A DNA stretch of 64,000 nt. Origin: Holothuria scabra. Its lineage: Eukaryota; Echinodermata; Holothuroidea; Aspidochirotida; Holothuriidae. How positions within the stretch are numbered: the first letter of the stretch is position 1; every line of letters starts with the position of its first letter. The notes beneath the pieces were generated by a model. It was not told where the DNA came from and made no database searches. It worked only from the letters and a program-made list of their open reading frames with translations. The stretch spans positions 27,917,318 to 27,981,317 of the forward strand of contig CM074188.1 of the NCBI GenBank assembly GCA_037179385.1, given 5' to 3'. A program made the translations under genes and the position numbers. Of this stretch, positions 11,601 through 26,600 are shown piece by piece.

Positions 11601-14600
11601 TTTACCCTGCATGGACACATACAAATTGTGATCTGGACATGTCCGTGCCGAGTTCAAACTTTTAGTTCTTGTTTTCAAATGTCTCCATAACCAAGCACCT
11701 GATTATCTGTCAAATTCAATTCAGCGACGCAAATGCCATTATTCTACATGTTCCTCTACTAGTGGCTGTCTACTTCATGTGGCCTTCACGAAAGCTTCAA
11801 CTTTTTGTGACAGATCTTTCAGTGTCGCCGGTCCAAAATATGGAACAGCCTCCCTGAGAATGTGAGGGACTGTTCATCTATCCACTCTTTCAAATCTAAA
11901 CTTAAAATGCATCTGTTTACTAGAACTTTCAATTGACTGAACTTTCTTTTGTTAGTTTGTGGTTTTGTTCTTTACTTGTGTTTGTTCTTGTTGTGAAGCG
12001 CCAGTGAATGCTTTATTGAGTAGTACTGAGCGCTACATTAAATGGAATTAACTTAAACAATTGAAAGTGTAAACTTCCATGTGGCAAGTTTTCAAGACCA
12101 AACACCCCAAATTCAAGGATTTTTAAAACCATATAACATTTCAAACTTCTTCCAGGCATGCCTGTTTTCCCTATTCTGTGGGAATCCTGTTTAAAAGAAT
12201 AGTCCAGAGTCAAATTTATTTTTGGTATGTTAAAGAGGAACATATTCTAAGCAGTATGGTGAAAGTTGCATTCATTTCCCATGTTCAGTTCTAGAGATCT
12301 TAGCAACTGAATGTGGCATATTTTCCAGAAAAAGTGAACTTGAAGCAAACAGGTGTGATGTCAAGGATGCACATTCTTGGCCAGTGTTTTGTTTTTCCCT
12401 ATTTTTCATCCTATTTGTTTGACCTTGAATTTATTAGGCATGCTATTATGCCCCTAAGGGATATAAAGACTTTAAAATTCCATTGCTCAGGATGTACCTC
12501 TCGAAGCTTTGGCCTAATTTTGAGAGGTGCAACTTTTGTTCCGTTACATCCCTGTACAATGTCAAGCAATACATCGCCTTTGCAAAATATTTGCTGATGT
12601 CGAATTGATTTGCCTCGGCATTTAATTAGGCATTGCCGAGGCTATTTGTGAGGGTTGTAATCTCGGGTTTAATTAGTAAAAGGAAAAGTTGTTCTTTCTC
12701 ATAAAGGTGGTGCAGAGTGTTGCATACCAAATGAATTCCTCTAATGAATTTTAGGCTAGAATCTTACCAAGTTCTTATGACACTGTACTTGGCACATAGT
12801 CAACATTTTACTTTGCTGTGTCTCAAACCATTAATTATTACTTTCTACTCGCCCATTACAAAATACAAATTGATATTCTTCCACGGTAAATGAAAACAAA
12901 AAATTTCAAGGAAAAATTAGGTCACAAACCTTTTCATTGTCAAAATAATACAGATGCTGTTTAGTGCTGTTCAGAATAAAAAAATAATCTTTCCACTTCT
13001 TGTGCTTTTGACCTGTAATAAACCAAGACAAGCAGTTGGTTAAATGGAGTTTTATGGCTCAGTTTTGAACAACTGGTTTAAGCTGCCCTGGCCACAGCCT
13101 TTTTTCCAGTTGTGACTCACTAGCTTGCTTTCCCTACTCCCTACTGCTTATGATGGGTACCAATCACAACAGCAGTAGGTTCCACTTTTAAATTCTTTGG
13201 TATGATGCAGACAAATGCAAGTTTAAACAAATGAAACTGTGAAACTGTTAAGTGTATGTACATCAACCAAGAAAAATTTTTGGTTTTTTCCTCTCTCAGA
13301 AATCTGGTGCTTCCATCACTTATGCACTGTCAAATTTCAAAGCATTGACAGCTATCTATTGAGTTGTTGAATAATAAATTAGTGTTTGCACCGGGTAAGA
13401 AATTCGTACCTGGGTACCCGAACCGCATTACCCGTCGGGTGCCCGGGTACGCGACCGTAAACCTTGCAAAATCTTACTTAAGTGCATGGTGTTTGAATTG
13501 TTTCTGGAAAAGTGCAATTTAACAAAAGTGCATTACGGAAACAAATAAAAGAAACTTCATTTCAATATAATTGTGAATGAGATGTGGGTTAATACATTTT
13601 GTTAGTTTCAATAACCATGTTATTTTACGAAGATCAAAATGAAATCACAAGAAAACGCTAACCAGGTACTTATTTTCTACCTGGGTAGTAAAAACGTCAA
13701 TCGGGTACCCGGTGCAAACACTATAATAAATGTCCAACAAAAATGTAACATATGAAGTTAAGTGGTTGTATAACTCCTACATGGTTCATTACTAATAAAA
13801 GTATGGAGTCACACTAGCAATAAGTAAACTGTACATCTCAGTCTGATACTTTTGGTTCCTGCTTGAATGAAATCAATTGCAAAATCAATACAATGCCCTA
13901 ACTCAACTTGTTTTATTCCAAATGAAGGAAAATATTACTAACTAAGGGATCAAAGTATTTGAAAATTGATAGCAAATAAATGCTACTCAATGTTACATTG
14001 ACAAGCAATGATTTCACCTCAACTGGCAGGATAATCCTCTCAACTGTGCCATAACTTTACGAGGTCAGTTGGGAGTAAGTAGAGTTTACCAAAGTAAATA
14101 AGTGGTAAGTTAGTTAGGTGGAGTCTTATGGCCAAATTTCTGGTTTAAGACGAGCCGGCCATGGCTCTTTTTGCAGTTGTGGCTCACAATCAGGTGGTAA
14201 GAGAGGGCGAAGTACATAAAACATTCATATGCTGATCATGAAATAAAACTGATTTGCAAAATTTGTGAAGCTATATTAAAGTTAACCCCAATTTGGAATA
14301 TCTTGGGTTGTAAATTCAGTGTTCTTCACAAGCTGTTTTGTACGGGTTCAGCAAAGGTATTTTAGCACCCAGACAAAAAAATTTACTACCTGAACAAAAA
14401 GTAAAGCCATCCAGACAGAAGCTATCAATTTGAAAACTTTCAACAGAACAAACAGCAACAATTTCAGTTTAAACATTGCATGAGTAATGATCATCAGAAA
14501 TGTTCCTAGCCATTACAGAAAGCTATAATTACATTCACTATTGATTTGGCTAAAATTTTTCGATGAGAGACACCCTCTCCACTTGGATCAGTTGCCAAGA

Positions 14601-17600
14601 CAGTGTTCACTACTAGCCTTCAAACTTTGGAGCACCTGGACAAAAAGCACTGAAATTGCAGTGTAATACTAGCTTCTCCTTCCTAACATATATATGAAAC
14701 TGAATTGCTTAACCATTTCTTGGACTGTACATAAAGAAAAGGAATTCGTCATACTTTTTAACCAATAAAATTAGGGAAGCACAAGTCTCTAACTTTCTCT
14801 TTCCTGGAAAGAGCTTCCATTAATTTGATACTCACTCCTTTTACTGAGGTTGCCTTGTTTAACGACTGAATCACTGGTCCCAGACATCAAGTGTAGACCA
14901 AACCCACTGCTTCGCCTTCTCTTTATTTCCTCGTAAATCACAGGAGAGGAGTCAATTTGTGTGAGTTGCGGCTTTCTGTACTTCTGCAATAAGTTAAATT
15001 CATCAGAAACAGATAATAACTACCAGGTGAACAGATTTTGCAATCATGTTCCTACCCATATATTTTCTTTCTGGGGTATACTATCTAACAATTGTAAAAA
15101 AACATTGCTCAATAATGCTAATTATAGAAGTAAAACGGCAAGCATTCATTCTATCAGGCTAAAAATTACCAGTGGCAATGATAGCGATAGCTATGGGACC
15201 TTTAAAGCTGTCCTGTGATGTAACAGACCTATAACAAAATTGTTCATTTTGGCTGTGCCCTTACATACCTGTTCTACATGCAATCCTTACAATATACATG
15301 TGCTGAATGCTTTCAAGTGACACCATGGGTAAGCCACACCTAAAGTACTGACGGGCAAAAATCAACAGTGTTTTTTTGTAACGGTCACACACGCATGGGT
15401 GAGTCACCTGCTTCTCAGCTACTTACACGAGCTTGAGTATTACAGTAGATTTTACAAGTCAAAAGGGGCATGGCTTGTTATATCAGTGAAAGCACTATGT
15501 GCAATTATTACACTGGAATATTTCACAGCTTCAGTCAACGAAATGCATATATTCACATTAAAATGAGGATTTCCTAAAATAGATCTCATCTCTTTGTGTA
15601 ATGCATTTGTTCTCTAAAAACTATTGCATCCATTATAATTTGGTCTTCAGATAATCTAAAGGCAAGATAAAACAGTGTACTCACCAAAGGTTCTATGGGT
15701 GCCACCAAATAGTGACCATCTATTATCTCCTCCTTCCTGTAATGCTCTATTATATCATCTAAACTGAAAAGTAAAAACAAAAGGGACCATCTCAACAAAC
15801 AACATGGGAAACGTTCGCAGGCAACGCATGTTCGGTGGGTCAATGGTTCAGTTGTACCTGTACCTTCCCAATAATCGTCTCCTTGTGTGACACTGCAGGA
15901 ATAATATACTTCCCCAGGCAGACTGGTTTAATTATATGCATGCCCACAAAGACAAAATGGTTGTCAAGTTACATTTAACTGTGAGACATCCTGGCAAGAA
16001 GTATTACATGTCCCAGTTTTTCTATTAACTTTAATGCTGCATCACAACATCAAAAAGGACCACTTTTTTTTTTCCTACTGCATAAATGGCCAAGTTTCAG
16101 TAAATTATTCAGTCTTCAATTTTGTTTTGAAGGACATGCATCCTGTGCCTACAAATGTTTATTTTTGAAAAAGAAGTGCAAATCAAATTTCGGGGAAACT
16201 GTTTGCAAGGAATCTTTCAAAGTAAAACTTGCCCTTTGTTACCAAATGTATAAGGGCAACTATGAAATTTGAAATCTCCCTAGAAAATGATTAAAGTGAA
16301 ACCATGATGCCCAGCAATCAAAGCTCCAAAAAATGCACAAATAAAAGTTAACCTGACTAGCTAGCTGCCTCCTTTTTATGACTTTCACAAAAGTGCTAAA
16401 GATGATGGCTGCAGGAACTCTGTGCAAGAAGCTTCCAATGTAAACAACTTGCTCACTATACCTTGTGCTTCCACATCAACTTTGAGCTTTATAGGCTGCT
16501 TTAGAAAAGAGAGATGTCTTTTTGCACATGTCATATCATAAATAATTGATTCACTTGTTCATAAATCTCTGCCTGTCAACCAATTAAAAGCAGGCAATAT
16601 AAAATATTAATCATTTTTTCGTCTGTTTTGTTGTTTGAGAGTTAACTACAGGTACTCTCTCTCAAATAATGTTTTTTTTTTAAATTTTGTGGCAGGTTTT
16701 GCAAATCTAATATAATAATTATAATATAATAATTGTTGGCACTACGTATCCACTGAATTGCAACAACATAGTGAAATATGAGAAACTTCCAACTATGGTG
16801 TTAATTCTTGGGAAGATACATACAGCCATGATGAGTTTGCAGATTGTTGTTAATATTGTAAGCAAAAAATGTAATTACATCATGTCCTGCTATTGAATGA
16901 GATAGTGACTCATTGTAAGCGTTCATTGACCTTTTAAATCAGTAAAGCTTTATAAGGAGATGAATTAGACGGGTGGTGATGGGTGGTGTCATGATAATGC
17001 GATTAGATGAATCACAGACTTTGTTGAGATTTTAACTTGGATTTAACAAACAGAGATAAATTTTAAACTATTGTTATCGCATTTAATACTCTGAACAAAG
17101 ATTCAACATTCAAATAACTCTGTTCAGCAAATTTAAACCCTCTTACACCACCTGTGCAAGTTTAGTCTTTATGGTTTTAGGAATTCCAGATTATTCTCAG
17201 AGTACCCTTTGAAAGTCAACAAAAACACTGTGAAAGCGCTCTAAAAACTTTAGCAGGCATAACTGAGAGTTACAATTACTGATGAAGAAGAAATGACAAC
17301 AATATTAAGAACAAGAACGAAGGACTTCCTATATACATGGACAAAGAAACCTGCATTAACATCCTATGCGTAGATTGTCGCTATTGTACGTGTAAGTATA
17401 GGTGTAGCAAGATGGTTGTCTGACAGGGTTTTGTGTGCAAAAGTCTGGCCTTGCTCAAGTAGTTGAAATCATAAAATTTTGCATGAAACTTGAAGCATTT
17501 CCAAAATAATGCAAGGTAAGGCCAAAGTCACTACTCAAATTGCAGGAATATGATTTTGTTCCCCATTCAAGTTTACATTTTGTTTGAGATATTTGAGAGT

Positions 17601-20600
17601 CTTTATTAAATCACACAAATTACAGATTCACTGTGGCCATTTTGGGGTGCCTTTTTTGGTTTGAACGGTGGGGACGAATTTTTTTTTGATCCTCTGTCCA
17701 TGTTTGTGACAGGAAAAAAGTAGTATCATACAACAAGCATATTAATGTAAACAGTTAATAAATAATAATTCATAAACACTTCTTTTGATTTCCTGCATTC
17801 TGATTGACCAAAACTATTTGAGACTGGTCTCAAATTGCATTTAAGACCAGTTTCTTGACAGTTAGGGAAATCAGAATACTGTGATTTCCACGCACATGGT
17901 TTGATTGCCTGAAACATTTCCTTTGTGTTAATCAGTGCGTTCTTCGATACCAATGAAAACAAACCGGCCACACTGTGAACGTTAAAACTATCACCTCAGT
18001 CCACACAGGCTCTGTCATGACGTCATTGTCTGTCTTAAAGGCCCAGTTCTCTCACCCGAAACAGTACCAATTCTCCTAACCTTCTTACTTAAGCCCCTCC
18101 CACAGTTGTCTGAAATCCATGCTCATCCAGATACAATCTCAGTTTATTGCTTCAAGGTGAGTAAACTCAATTTATGTAATTAAAACACTCTCAGTACAGT
18201 TCATGCTGTGTAATATAAGCTTTGGTACTCTGCACTGTTTGAATTAGCTGTTAATCCAACAGCTGAGCCAATTGAGAATTTTGGTACCCCCGTACCAAAA
18301 TTGTAGTTTGTGGTGAGAGGTTTGGCCCTTTAAATAACATTTGAAGCCAGGGCACCCTTGCATTGCATTTATCCCCTAATTTAAATAATAATTAGTTTTG
18401 CTTGATGGATTTGACAGTGGGTAGGTATTAATTTTGATTTGGACTTCTTCCAGGTTATGGTTATTCTGTACTTAAAACTATTCTTTATAAAGGATAAAAC
18501 TTAACATGAAAGTGTTCTAATTTCAAAGTATTTAATGGCTTTATACAACCCAGTATGCATGGCAACCTCTTCTTGAGAAGTAGTCCATGCAAATTTCAGG
18601 GATGAGTCTGAGACTTCTATCTACAAGGAAAACTGAGAGGCAGGCACCAGGGTTTGGGGCTTGCTTACTGGCCCCCATGCAGTGACATTGATGTCTTAAT
18701 ACAGACTTCAGATTGGATAGAACTACAAGAGCTGTTTGTACAAATATAATAACTGAGATCTATATGACATTTATGACAGAAACTGTTAAGGTCTTTGGTG
18801 TGAAATAGAGGCATGAATAAAAAGTAGGGGAAAATTAAAAACTAAAAAGAGGAAATCCTCTTCAAAGAAGAAGAATATCATGCTTGAAACATCCAAGAGA
18901 CTCCAGCCAGGTTTTTACCATTGGTGACGATATTTGGTATTCCAAATTCATAGGACCTTGCAGCGCTCTCTTAATACTAACTTTTTTCTTTGTACTTATT
19001 ATTTTTAAGATAAATGAGAGAAGAGGCTTGCATGCTTCATTGGCATAGAATCAAAGCTCTTATGGTGGGACAATCATTAATGAAGTTGTGATAGTTCTTT
19101 TCAACAGCTGTGCACTTAAGACTACAAGTGTGAGTTTAACCAAACACTTACAGCTAAAACTGCCCACGCAACTAAGAACCTGACTTTGCACATGTTGACA
19201 TAATTTATGAACTGAACTAATTTCGAAGTCAAGCCAGTAGTAACAGGAAAAACCTTTAAGAACTGCATTTCAGCTTTGATGCAGAAAAAATTGTTACTGT
19301 ATACTTGAAGACCTGAACATAGCACAGATATGTGGCACACACATATTTATCAAACAGTGATAGCTATCAACTTGTTAACTTATGTAACCACGGACCTTTA
19401 AACTAGCCTAGCAGCTTCCTGGGACAATTAATTTGTAGCAGTAACCCACCAGCAGCTGGCAACCTTACCTCAAACTACTAATTGACCTACCTGTTTTTAA
19501 ACCACCAGTAGCTGGTAAATTAAAGTTATAAAACCTTCATTTTGAAGATTAACAAAGTAGCCTACCTGTTATAATACCTTCCCCCCATCATATACTGCCT
19601 CTGAAACCTCTGTACACGAAACCGCTGAATCTTGTTTGGTCCTCTGAACGAAAGGGAATAATCACCGGGGTTCTTATCGCTGTTTCGAATCAAAAAGCTA
19701 CCGACGTCGCCCTCTGTTAAGGGGAAACAAAATCTGCATGTTCAAGAAAACTGGCTGCCTTCAATGACTACGCATCAGTTTTATTCTGAATTTAAACAAA
19801 TGAATGTTAACCTATGAACTGACACAGACCAGATAATTTGGCAAGTCATCACGGAAGAAATTCAAATTTTCTTTATTTCTCAGATATAAGGAATAATGAG
19901 TCACACATGAAAGCTATATTGATTTGCAAATTTCTGAAAGATTTCCCTACATTTCAAAGTACATAATTTATTCTGATGTAAACAAATTGAAAATCATGAC
20001 GTTTTGAAAGACAGTCCGAGTGCAAAGCTGGTACAAATTTTAATTATTAATGCAGTACTCGGAAATGTGTGTTCTACACTGACCGCACTCACCTTTACAG
20101 AGAAGTTCAGCTGCATCGTCTTTTGATATGTTGCCATGGTACCAGCTGTTCAAATCAAAACAAAAGTTTGAATGATATCTATTGAAAAAGGTGATGAACT
20201 GTTATGATAAAGAAAGTACAATGAATGAAATGCATTTTGTAACCTCTTAAAAGTAAAATTTTGTTATGTACCATGAACATGGTTTGTTCCTTCCCACTTA
20301 AACTGACCTTTACTCTAATTGCTGAAGAATTTATATGAGCAGGGTTTCAAGACCTGTTTAAAAAACTAAATATTGGATATTTAAGTGAGTATGCTTTAAC
20401 ATTTCCCTTACAATTTTGACACAGGGAGAAAAAATTAAAGGCCAAAAAGTCCTTGTTATTTCATAATTTTGCCCTCCCAAAGTATAATGCTACTGGTGCT
20501 CTTCCATGGACTTCAACAATAGGGTAACCTCTCTATTGTAAAAGCACATATTTTAAATGACAATGGAATTTGTCTTTCAAATATGACACTGTTTTTAACA

Positions 20601-23600
20601 TGTTTTGAAAAAGTGTATACATATTGCTAGTTATTTAATCAATTGTAGCTAACTGTATCTTTTAACATTTTGACAACAGATTACAAAAGAAACCACTTTG
20701 TAACACCAGAGAAGTAGATACCCAATATTTAAGCTCATGGCCAATTGGACTATACATGTTCTAATTATACATGTAAAATATACCTGCATTTGTTGAAAAA
20801 AATAACAAACATATGTAATCCTAAAGGAAATGTGTACATGGCATGATTTCTAAAACTTCTTACGAAGCTCGTGCTAAAGATTTATCTTTAAAGGGCCAAA
20901 CCTCTCACCACAAACTACAATTCTGGTACGGGGGTACCAAAATTCTCAATTTGCTCAGCTCTTTAATTGACAGCTAATTCAAACAAGGCAGAGTACCAAT
21001 GCTTATATTACACAGCATGAATGGTACTGAGAATGTTTTGATTATATACATTGAGTTTTCTTTACTCACCTTGAAGCAATAAACTGAGAATGTATCTGGA
21101 TGAGGATGAATTTTGGACAATTGTGGGAGGGGCTTAAGTAAGAAGTTTAGGAGAATTGGTACTGTTTGGGGTGAGAGAACTGGGCCTTTAAAGGCTCACC
21201 ACAGTACTTTCCAAAGTTGCAATAACATTTTCCTTATTATTTCCAGGAGGGATACCAAGGCAGGTCGAATCAAGAAGTCAGTTTGGATACACAGATATTG
21301 GAATAAATGTAGGTCAGATATACATGGCATTACAGCACTCGAATAAAATTAAATCTACTGCCATCGGGTGCCGGTCCAGACATTCCAAAAAGGGGGCTGA
21401 CTTGAGGGAAAGCAGGGGTGCTAGAAAGTTGCACTGCTAATTTCCTGTGTGTTTTATTGTTGATGAGGTGAAAAAAGGAAGGCTGAGGCCGTAAACCCCC
21501 CACCTCTTGAATCTGCACCTGGCCATGTAGAAGGTCACTTGTTAAGAAGTTTTTACTCAATTAAGATGGAAAAAATACATGGCAATATTACTAGGAGTGC
21601 TGCAATGCTACAACAAAAACTGCAACTGTTAAATTTCCAGCCTCAATGACTTCAAATACTCATGAATTTTGTTTCTTCCTATAAATTATCCATTGTACTG
21701 AAATCTCCTTTAGTTTGTAACTTCTTCTTTTGTCTAACAAAATAACTTTTTTTTTATTTCCTTATATTCTGTTTCTATTGAGGGCAATGAACCAGTGAAC
21801 CACTTAACCTGGTGCTACAAACATATTTGCCAAGATTAAAGTGGACCTTAAGTGAAATTTCAAAAATGTATATTGAAGACCATGAAAAATAAATTCTAAC
21901 AGTCAAACTCCCAACTTCATAGGACATTCCTGAGCTGAGACATAAAATGTTGAAGTTTATTCACTCAAATAAAAATGAATATGTGAACTACTCAAATAAC
22001 AATCTTTGTGTTTCTTTGTTTTTCTTGAAGTTACATTACCTTGTGCCAAGGTGTGATAGCACCCTTGCTCCTATGGGGTGATGCTATTAATTAAGCCCTC
22101 TCTGTGCAACATGCTATGTAAGCAAACAAGTGTTCAAGGTCCTAAAACATTTTTTATTTTAAAGGAAAACAAAGCAGGTAATGTGAGTTGAACAACAAGA
22201 CAGTCAGAGGTTATTATGCGATGGACAAATTTGTTTTAAGTGAATAAATTTCGACATTTTATATCTCAGCTTAGGAATGTCCTGTAAAGATTGGAGTTGG
22301 ACTGTTAGAATTCATTTTTCATGGTGTTCAATATACATTTTTGAGTTTTTTGACCCAAGGAACACTTTAACATTCCAGAAAAAAGAACATCTAACATGTG
22401 ATCTACAAAAATTAGTTCACAATATTCTGTATTAGGCATTTGTTGGATATAAAGGGAACATTTTGTATTTTACGAGTTACAAGGATCCAAAAAACAGAAC
22501 AGTTCCTTCTTAAATGGAGCGGTTGGGAAGTATGTACACACAGTTAACCCCCCCCCCCCTCCCTCCCCATGTATACATAGTCTTAATTTTTGCATATATT
22601 TTTATTATTATCAAGGCAGCAGGTACTTGAGACACTAAGACCATATACTGTTACATACTACATAACATCTGATATTTACAAATTTTGGAGCGCCAAAGAA
22701 ATCTGTGTGAAAAAAAATTTGGTGGCAAGTAAAGAAAGAATGAAGGGGTGCCCTTTGGGCTCCACCTATGTCCATCACGCTGATAACTTGCCAAAGGATT
22801 ACTGCCAGGAGGTAGGGTTAGAAAACGTAAATAGGAGGTAAGGAGGGGAAATCTAGATTTACCTTTTACCATCATGGATATCACTCCTTTCATCCTGTAG
22901 TATAAAACCAGAAAAAAAATTGAAACATGTATCGCAAATGTCAAGACATTTACTTTAAAGGAGCAATCATAGTTTGACAGAGAATATTAACCTTTCATCC
23001 GAGCACCTTCTTTCCCTTTCTGGACTGATTGTTTGCCAAAATAAAGAAACATTGAAGAGGTCTTTCAGGTTGAAAGAAATTACTGTTGAGTGAAAATTTT
23101 TTGGATATTTGTCCGGTAAAAAAAATTCCACACAGATGCATAACTACACATCCTCCACTACAGAGTAAATATATCATGATGGTAGACCATGATCATGAAT
23201 CATTTTCTGTTAGGTTCAAATCAATGTAAAAATATAGGTAGATTAAGAGTAGTGCAAAATTGGAAAAACCAACTCGGATTACCCCTTTAAATTTAAATTA
23301 AATCCAGCTTTGATTTAATACCTTTCATGGAACAATGTCTGGATTGGCTAATCTCATATATTCAATACAAACCATCATACATAGCAGGTAAATACAGGTT
23401 GTGCTGTAACTGTACCAACCACATCTAATGTTGTAAATTTCACAAAACTTCCTGGTTTGGGAGTCTGTGCAGGACGATACCTACCTACTATCACCCTAGG
23501 AGGTAGGTGAGGACCAAAAGAGACTCCCTGTACTTTTGCTTTTTATATCTTCATCTGAGGTTCTGACAACTAAGAGCGTGACAGCAACTTCCTTTAATTT

Positions 23601-26600
23601 GCCCAGAAGGCTACAATACTGAGCAGTGCCCTCCCCCTTTGAATTCATGTTACCTTGCTGAGGTTCTTTTCCAGTGGGCTACAACATTGAGCAGTTCACT
23701 CAAGTTTTAATTATTTTACCTTGCCCCACACTGTTGGGCAGGAGATTTGTCCAAGACCTTGTTAGGGTAACCTGCCCAGCAGGATACAATTAATATTTAA
23801 CAGCACACTTGCCTTTGAATTGAACTTACCAATAACCTGCAAAGTTTAGCAGGACATTATTTTGTTAAAGACCTTGCTGGGGTAACTTGCCCATCAGGCT
23901 ACAATATTTAACAAAGCACTTACAATGGAACTGAACTTACCCTATCCTGTACAGTCTGGAAGGACATTTGACAAAAACCCTGCTAGGTTAATTGTCCAGC
24001 AGGCTATGATACTAAGCAATGAATTTGCTTTTGTATTAATGTTACCTTGTCCCAAACTGTTACGTAGGACATGTAAAAGACCTCCCCGGGGCACTTGTCC
24101 AGCAGACTACAATACTGAATAGTGCAGTCACACTTTAATTAATTTTACCTTCTCTTACATAGCTGGGCAGGAGATTTGGCAAAGACTGCTTACTAATTAT
24201 TCAAAATTCAAATTATTCAAATGGACTATGATGCATACCATTTAAAACCATTACTCTGTCTTGTTGTACAAGATATTCCCAATTTCCACCAAAGCCACTA
24301 AAGGGGTTTACCTACTTACCACATGCCTGACCAGATCTTCCACAATTATTCCACTCTCCCCAGTCTTTTGTGATGTCACCCACAGCCATCCACCTCCAAG
24401 CTCATTGTGAACAATGAAGACTTCTCCTGCCACAAAACTATTTTGAAAATGAAACAATAAAACATTGGTAATCATGTCTAAAATACCAACAAGTGAACTA
24501 CTTATTATTAAGATGCTCTCAGCTCTTGCACTGAGAAAACAATTATGCAAAAAGGCATACTGAAGTAACAGAACTCAAATTGTGTTAATGCAAAGCAAAC
24601 TTAAATAGCCGTACAATAAATTTTGCCAATGGATAGAAACTCCATGATTGGTAGTGACAAAGTGTCCGATGGGCATCCTAGAGTAGTCAATAACTATGCT
24701 AATGAGGGGGCATCAACTATTACTCATACAGAACATGTTGATCTACAGTACGGTAAAACTTGCACAATACCTGTGCCTTTTACATACCGTGCCTTTTACA
24801 TACAACCACAGTACGCAAACCAGTCTGCTGTTCAATACTGACGGTTACTAAGTGCAGATATCTTGTACATTTCTCCCAACTAAATACAGAACATGTTCAG
24901 ACCACAATCATCTTCCCTCATTTTCAGTAAATGTTAAGATATGGCAGAATATAACTGCAATTACACTACTGAACAAAGATATCCTTCATATGAGTTCTCT
25001 GACATTCAATAAAGTTTTTTTTCTTCTCAGCATGTGACCTTTACAAGCTCTTCCAAAGCCTTGAAAATGACCCATTCAAGTGGTACCAAGCTTTACTAGT
25101 CTGCATATTGATGCTGCTACTCTCCTCTTCATGACATGACAACATTTAACTCTGACAGGAGACATTGCCTATGAGGAACCTTATACCCACTCATTTCACT
25201 CATGCTTCCACTAGTTTCACGACCAGCACGGCAATAATCATGAGGGTAGAATAAAAACTTGTAAAGATCTTAGTCTGTCAATAGTTTAGCTTTGCTGGCA
25301 CAACATCTCACACATATCACTCAGCAAAACACATTACACACGTCATAAGTGGCCAAGGTGAGCCTTTACAGCAAACTTATTGAGGTTTTTTCTTAGGTCA
25401 TCTTGTAAAGAGTTGATTCCTATTTTGGGCAAAGAATAATATGTTTTGTTGCATAAGGACTTGAATTTTGAGGCATGCAAGTGAGATAACACACCATCAC
25501 TCACCTCAAATCATTGTGATGAGTGTGTTTTTTTGCTCACCTAGATGAAGAATGGGAGCTCATATAAATCTACAGTACTACAGGTAAATAAAACAGCATA
25601 CCCAGGACATGCCTTAATGTCCTGGGGAGTCTGATTTGAAGCACACCTAAAAAACCTTAGACTCAAGGCCTGTTGCAAGTAAGGCTTTGTAACTGTTTTT
25701 AATACTATCACAAATAAATCTGAAATTTTGTCAGGGTTACAGCTACTACGTTGGACACCATAATGGCATACACTGCTTTTTGCAGACCCATACTTAATTG
25801 GGCTGAAATGAATCTCCCACAACACTCACAAAATCATACTTTTACCAAGAATACACTTTAGATTTAGGACCAAATTTCTGAACAAGAGCTCACAGTTTGG
25901 TCAAGCCAAACTTTGTGTGCACACTCCATGACAAATGGTGGTGGCACTATGTTTAGATGCGGCTGTAGCCATTGTTGCAATTTGCACCCCAAACCCAAAT
26001 CTTTATAGACACAATCCTGAATGCTGAAGTGCTCTAAAGACAAATCTGGGCAGTCAAGTGATGGTCTGATTTTAGCCCAACATAACTGGGGACCATTTAT
26101 ACCTTTAGTCTTTTGATTTCCTTGCTTACCTGTGTCATGGATGGTTGTAAACTAAACTGTACCTTCATTCCCTCAATTTCAATGAAAATGTGAGTTGCAA
26201 ATTCATGAAGGCAATAAGTATAGACAATTTAAAGCTGATGGACCCCACTAATGGCTGCCTACAGCACTGATCAGATTTGTCTAAAAATTGTACAATTGCA
26301 ATATAAGTATGCATGAAACAATTTACTTCTGCAGCAAAGATCACTGGATATGGCTTTTAAAAAGATACTGGCCAAATTGGAAAAATTTTATTCTTGAGGG
26401 AGACAAACTTAGTAAATTCCAGCTGATTTAAGACTTCAAAAGCACATTACTATTAAAGACAAGTACCGGAATGTTCACCCCATTGAATGCAATCAGAGAA
26501 TTTGAATTACTAAGATGCAGAAGAGAGAAATTTCAACTCAAATTTCATATTGCATTTTGCATTTTTTTTTTTTTGGTATCTAAAGTGAACAATTTCAGCA

